NCBI RefSeq assembly: GCF_001870435.1
Contig: NZ_MDDR01000050.1
Location: forward strand, 1 to 33,396
DNA from: Pseudomonas costantinii
GTDB lineage: Bacteria > Pseudomonadota > Gammaproteobacteria > Pseudomonadales > Pseudomonadaceae
Reading direction: 5' to 3'
DNA: 33,396 nucleotides
A program made the translations under genes and the position numbers. Positions 31,046-33,396 of the stretch are shown one piece after another (position 1 is the stretch's first letter; every line of letters begins with the position of its first letter). The notes beneath the pieces were generated by a model. It worked only from the letters and a program-made list of their open reading frames with translations. It ran no database searches and was not told the origin of the DNA.

Positions 31046-31879
31046 ATGACCCCAGGCTGGATTACCACAACGCTGCTGGACAATGACGCCCCCGGCGGCT
31101 GGGCCGTCGCCCGCAGCCGCGACGGCTTTTTACATGACGCCAACGGCCCGCTGTTCCCCCGTGAATGGCTCAAGCGCCAGGACCTGTCGGTGTTCGCCGA
31201 ACACGGCATCGGCCACCTCGACGGCGAGCCGGTGTACCTGTTGGAACTCAACACGCCCGGCGAAGTGCCGGGTTGCAGTTGGCAAGGCCTGCGCGGCTTT
31301 ATGCTGCAAGGCGACCACACGCTGTACAAAGTGCTGGGCTACGCGGCGCAGATCGGCACCTGGGCGCGGGAGCACCGTTTTTGCGGCAGTTGCGGCCAGG
31401 CCATGGTCCAGGTGCCCCGCGAGCGGGCGATGTATTGCCAGGCCTGCGACCTGCGCAGCTACCCACGGATTTCGCCGAGCATGATCGTGCTGGTAACCCG
31501 TGGCGACGAGATTTTGCTGGCGCGTTCGCCACGCTTTGTCACCGGGGTCTACAGCACGTTGGCGGGGTTTGCCGAACCGGGTGAGTCGGCCGAAGACTGC
31601 CTGATCCGCGAGGTTCGCGAAGAGGTGCAGGTGGAGGTCAAGAACATCCAGTACATGGGCAGTCAGTGCTGGCCGTTCCCGCACTCGATGATGCTGGGCT
31701 TTCATGCCGAGTACGCCGGTGGCGACATCGTGCCCCAGGCCGATGAGATCGAAGACGCGCAGTGGTTCAACATCCACAACCTGCCGCCGTTGCCGGCGTC
31801 ACGTTCGATTGCGCGTTACCTGATCGACCTCTACCTGGCCCGCCGTTTAGGCCACGCTGAACCAGTGCTGCCAGGCTAG
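31046..31879 (+). CDS. nudC: NAD+ diphosphatase NudC
   Basis: Nudix hydrolase that cleaves NAD(H) to NMN(H) and AMP; E. coli NudC also removes NAD caps from RNA. 277 aa from ATG 31046; a TTG at 31037 overlapping the previous gene is possible. An N-terminal NudC-like domain is followed by a four-Cys zinc ribbon (FCGSCG…YCQACD), then the Nudix box GFAEPGESAEDCLI-REVREEV, in which the Gly near its end is replaced (VQV). The NudC selectivity motif, SQPWPFPxS in E. coli, reads SQCWPFPHS here, with Cys replacing Pro. Metal ligands of the REVREE core are intact, so activity is expected. Its last 33 bp overlap the convergent TSUP permease gene. Confidence 0.95.
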   Translation: MTPGWITTTLLDNDAPGGWAVARSRDGFLHDANGPLFPREWLKRQDLSVFAEHGIGHLDGEPVYLLELNTPGEVPGCSWQGLRGFMLQGDHTLYKVLGYAAQIGTWAREHRFCGSCGQAMVQVPRERAMYCQACDLRSYPRISPSMIVLVTRGDEILLARSPRFVTGVYSTLAGFAEPGESAEDCLIREVREEVQVEVKNIQYMGSQCWPFPHSMMLGFHAEYAGGDIVPQADEIEDAQWFNIHNLPPLPASRSIARYLIDLYLARRLGHAEPVLPG

Positions 31880-32626
31880 GCGTACCGTCAGGCCGAGGAC
31901 CACGGTGATAAACACCGGCCGAATGAATTTGGCGCCGCCGCTGATTGCGCTGCGTGCGCCAAAGAACGCGCCACACATCACCGAGAAGCCCATCGCCAGG
32001 CCGACGATCCAATCCACTGAACCATTGAAGATAAACACCGACAGCGCCGCCGCGTTGCTGACGAAATTCATGCTGCGCGCCACACCGCTGGCTTTTACCA
32101 GGTCGATGGGGTGCAAGAGCATGGTGCTGACTGTCCAGAATGCGCCGGTGCCTGGGCCGGCCACGCCGTCGTAGAAGCCCAGGCCGAAGCCTTGGGTGGA
32201 TTGCCATTTCTTCTTGATCGGTGCGTCGGCGTCCAACGGTGCCTTGGGTGTGCCGCCGAACAGCAGGTACACACCGCACGCGAAGACGATCACCGGGAGC
32301 ATTTTGTTCAGGGTTTCGGCGGGCAGGTAGTGCGCGACCACGGCGCCGGCGAGGGCGCCGATCAGGGTGCCGACGATGGCGTGCACCCATTGACGGGGGT
32401 GGAACAGTTTGCGGCGATAGAAGGTGAAACTGGCGGTGGCGGAGCCGAATGTGGAGCTGAGTTTGTTGGTGCCCAGTACCAGGTGCGGGGGCATGCCGGC
32501 GGTGAGCAGGGCGGGGGTGGTGAGCAGGCCGCCGCCGCCGGCGATGGCGTCGATGAAACCGGCTATGAAAGCAACGATGGCCAGGATAGCCAGGGTGGTG
32601 AGGTCAACGCTGAGTTCGAAGGGCAT
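31847..32626 (-). CDS. TSUP-family permease (TauE/SafE)
   Basis: 259-aa inner-membrane protein with about eight hydrophobic helices in two halves. The start FIAGFIDAIAGGGGLLTTPALLTAGMPPHLVLGTNKLSSTFG is the TauE/SafE signature, and the second half repeats it (GFGLGFYDGVAGPGTGAFW…SMNFVSNAAAL). Members export or import sulfite, sulfoacetate and other small organosulfur or carboxylate anions; the substrate here is unknown. It stands alone; its 3' end overlaps nudC in convergent orientation, and upstream lies the intergenic repeat interrupted by the IS. Confidence 0.92.
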   Translation of the reverse strand: MPFELSVDLTTLAILAIVAFIAGFIDAIAGGGGLLTTPALLTAGMPPHLVLGTNKLSSTFGSATASFTFYRRKLFHPRQWVHAIVGTLIGALAGAVVAHYLPAETLNKMLPVIVFACGVYLLFGGTPKAPLDADAPIKKKWQSTQGFGLGFYDGVAGPGTGAFWTVSTMLLHPIDLVKASGVARSMNFVSNAAALSVFIFNGSVDWIVGLAMGFSVMCGAFFGARSAISGGAKFIRPVFITVVLGLTVRLAWQHWFSVA

Positions 32627-32691
32627 GGGGGTGGCTTATTGTTGGCAGGGCGCGGCGAAGGGGGCGGCGCTGAAGGGCGGTATGTTACCTC

Positions 32692-32798
32692 TGCTGCTGG
32701 GTACATATCCATTTCTGCGGTCACGGCTGGTATTGGTTCCGCTTTTACAGCGGGTCACTTTTGGAAAAGAGCCCCAAAAGTAACCAAAAGGGCTCTTG
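32692..32798. repeat. Pseudomonas intergenic repeat, interrupted by the IS
   Basis: The stretch from about TGCTGCTGGGTACATATCC to GGGCTCTTG matches, from memory, a repeat present in many copies between genes of the P. fluorescens group. It contains two interlocking inverted repeats: GGTCACTTTTGG (32753–32764) with CCAAAAGTAACC (32774–32785; one mismatch), and AAGAGCCC (32767–32774) with GGGCTCTT (32790–32797). The known copies continue differently after GGGCTCTTG, where IS sequence begins here. The exact left boundary is approximate. Confidence 0.55.
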
Positions 32799-32802
32799 GG
32801 TA

Positions 32803-33396
32803 TGACTCACCCACATAGGTAACAAATCAGTTCAAGCACATAGGTAACAGTTTTTAACTGGTACTGGTCGATTCCGAGGATCTGACCATGCCGTGGCGAG
32901 AGCTGAAACCTATGGATCTGAAAGTGATGTTCATTGCCGACTATTTGTCCGAGCGACTTAATTTCAGCCAGCTTTGTGCGGCTCATAGCATCAGTCGCAA
33001 GACCGGTTACAAGTGGGTGGCACGCTATAACGCAGACAGCGTTAATGGCTTGAAGGAATGCAGTCGCAAGCGGCATTCCCAGAGCCAAGCGGTGCCCTTT
33101 GCGGTCAAAGAGGCCATTCTTGAGCTACGTGCGCGAGGGCCAACCACGGCGGGGCCAAAGAAAATTCAGATGGCATTGATTGAGCGTTTTCCTGATCAGC
33201 CGCCGCCCTCCAAAACCACAATCTATAACGTGCTGAAAAAGGCAGGGTTGGTGACGCCACGACCGTTGCGTCAGCGTGTAGCGGTCTATCCCAAACCTCT
33301 TCAGAAAGCCGATAACCCCAATCAGCTCTGGAGTGCCGATTACAAAGGTCAGTACCTGACGGGGGATGGTGCCTGGTGTTACCCCTTGACCGTAAT
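32803..33396 (+). mobile_element. IS481-family insertion sequence, left part
   Basis: From about 32803 (TGACTCACCCACATAGG) the sequence changes character: lower GC, a 13-bp direct repeat CACATAGGTAACA at 32812–32824 and 32837–32849, then a transposase gene. The TG-start end with repeated TAGGTAACA-like motifs followed by an IS481 transposase is typical of this family. The right end is outside the window, so size and target duplication cannot be seen. The left boundary could be up to four bases earlier. Confidence 0.8.
32888..33396 (+). CDS. IS481-family transposase, N-terminal part (cut by window end)
   Basis: DDE transposase that cuts and joins the IS ends. The ATG at 32888 has GAGGA seven bases upstream; 169 codons are seen, all open, and the gene runs off the window. 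The N-terminal helix-turn-helix region reads MPWRELKPMDLKVMFIADYL and then FSQLCAAHSISRKTGYKWV, as in IS481 proteins. A second DNA-binding segment (TTAGPKKIQMALIERFP…PSKTTIYNVLKKAGLV) follows. The first catalytic Asp is in NQLWSADYKGQY, near the window end; the other Asp and the Glu lie outside. No frameshift is visible in this part, so the element may be functional. Confidence 0.9.
   Translation, partial: MPWRELKPMDLKVMFIADYLSERLNFSQLCAAHSISRKTGYKWVARYNADSVNGLKECSRKRHSQSQAVPFAVKEAILELRARGPTTAGPKKIQMALIERFPDQPPPSKTTIYNVLKKAGLVTPRPLRQRVAVYPKPLQKADNPNQLWSADYKGQYLTGDGAWCYPLTV

Noticed and set aside
1..33396. tRNA, rRNA or known riboswitch genes
   Set aside because: No tRNA cloverleaf, rRNA sequence or familiar riboswitch core was seen when reading the intergenic regions; short sRNAs cannot be excluded.

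Overview
The window is about 33.4 kb of GC-rich, densely coding chromosomal DNA. Gene content and protein character point to the Pseudomonas fluorescens group. Supporting signs are a glgE–treS/maltokinase–glgB operon, an MHYT-GGDEF-EAL protein, a CcoG paralogue, an L-2-hydroxyglutarate oxidase locus, a short palindromic REP-like repeat, and a longer intergenic repeat familiar from this group. No rRNA, tRNA, CRISPR array, prophage or integrated plasmid was seen.

Layout. 1–3.1 kb: a bifunctional-looking c-di-GMP protein (MHYT-GGDEF-EAL, MucR-like) and a YgfF-like short-chain dehydrogenase. 3.1–6.5 kb (minus strand): a small unknown protein, a MocR-type regulator and a stand-alone ccoG. 6.5–7.06 kb: a 576-bp intergenic region holding an Anr/FNR-like box on the ccoG side and an AlgU(RpoE)-like promoter on the glgE side. 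7.06–14.7 kb: the GlgE-pathway operon for trehalose/maltose-1-phosphate/alpha-glucan metabolism, followed by a membrane diguanylate cyclase. 16–20.3 kb (minus strand): a CAP-domain exported protein, an MHS-family transporter, lhgO and a FadR-type GntR regulator. The regulator and lhgO each carry the same operator motif and are separated by a terminator. 20.4–24.6 kb: two regulator/target pairs (LysR with an MFS exporter, TetR with a flavodoxin-fold NAD(P)H oxidoreductase) and a GNAT protein.

24.6–28.1 kb is the most accessory-looking part. It has an ICL/PEPM-family protein, a stand-alone EPSP synthase with an unusual residue in its glyphosate/PEP loop, and a small unknown protein, all on the minus strand. 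Next comes a 329-bp non-coding stretch with four GGACAA repeats and several inverted repeats. It leads into an AA10 lytic polysaccharide monooxygenase homologue that has no signal peptide. 28.1–32.6 kb: a UPF0149 protein, a ClC-family transporter, a dienoyl-CoA isomerase with nudC, and a TSUP permease. The window ends inside an IS481-family insertion sequence, whose left end interrupts a Pseudomonas intergenic repeat.

No single unmistakably new multi-gene system is visible. The leads most worth following are the signal-less LPMO with its repeat-rich leader, the solitary EPSPS with Phe in place of the usual Pro, the paired LhgR-like operators, and the AlgU-type promoter of the alpha-glucan operon. 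Functions are assigned from remembered family motifs; no database search was possible.
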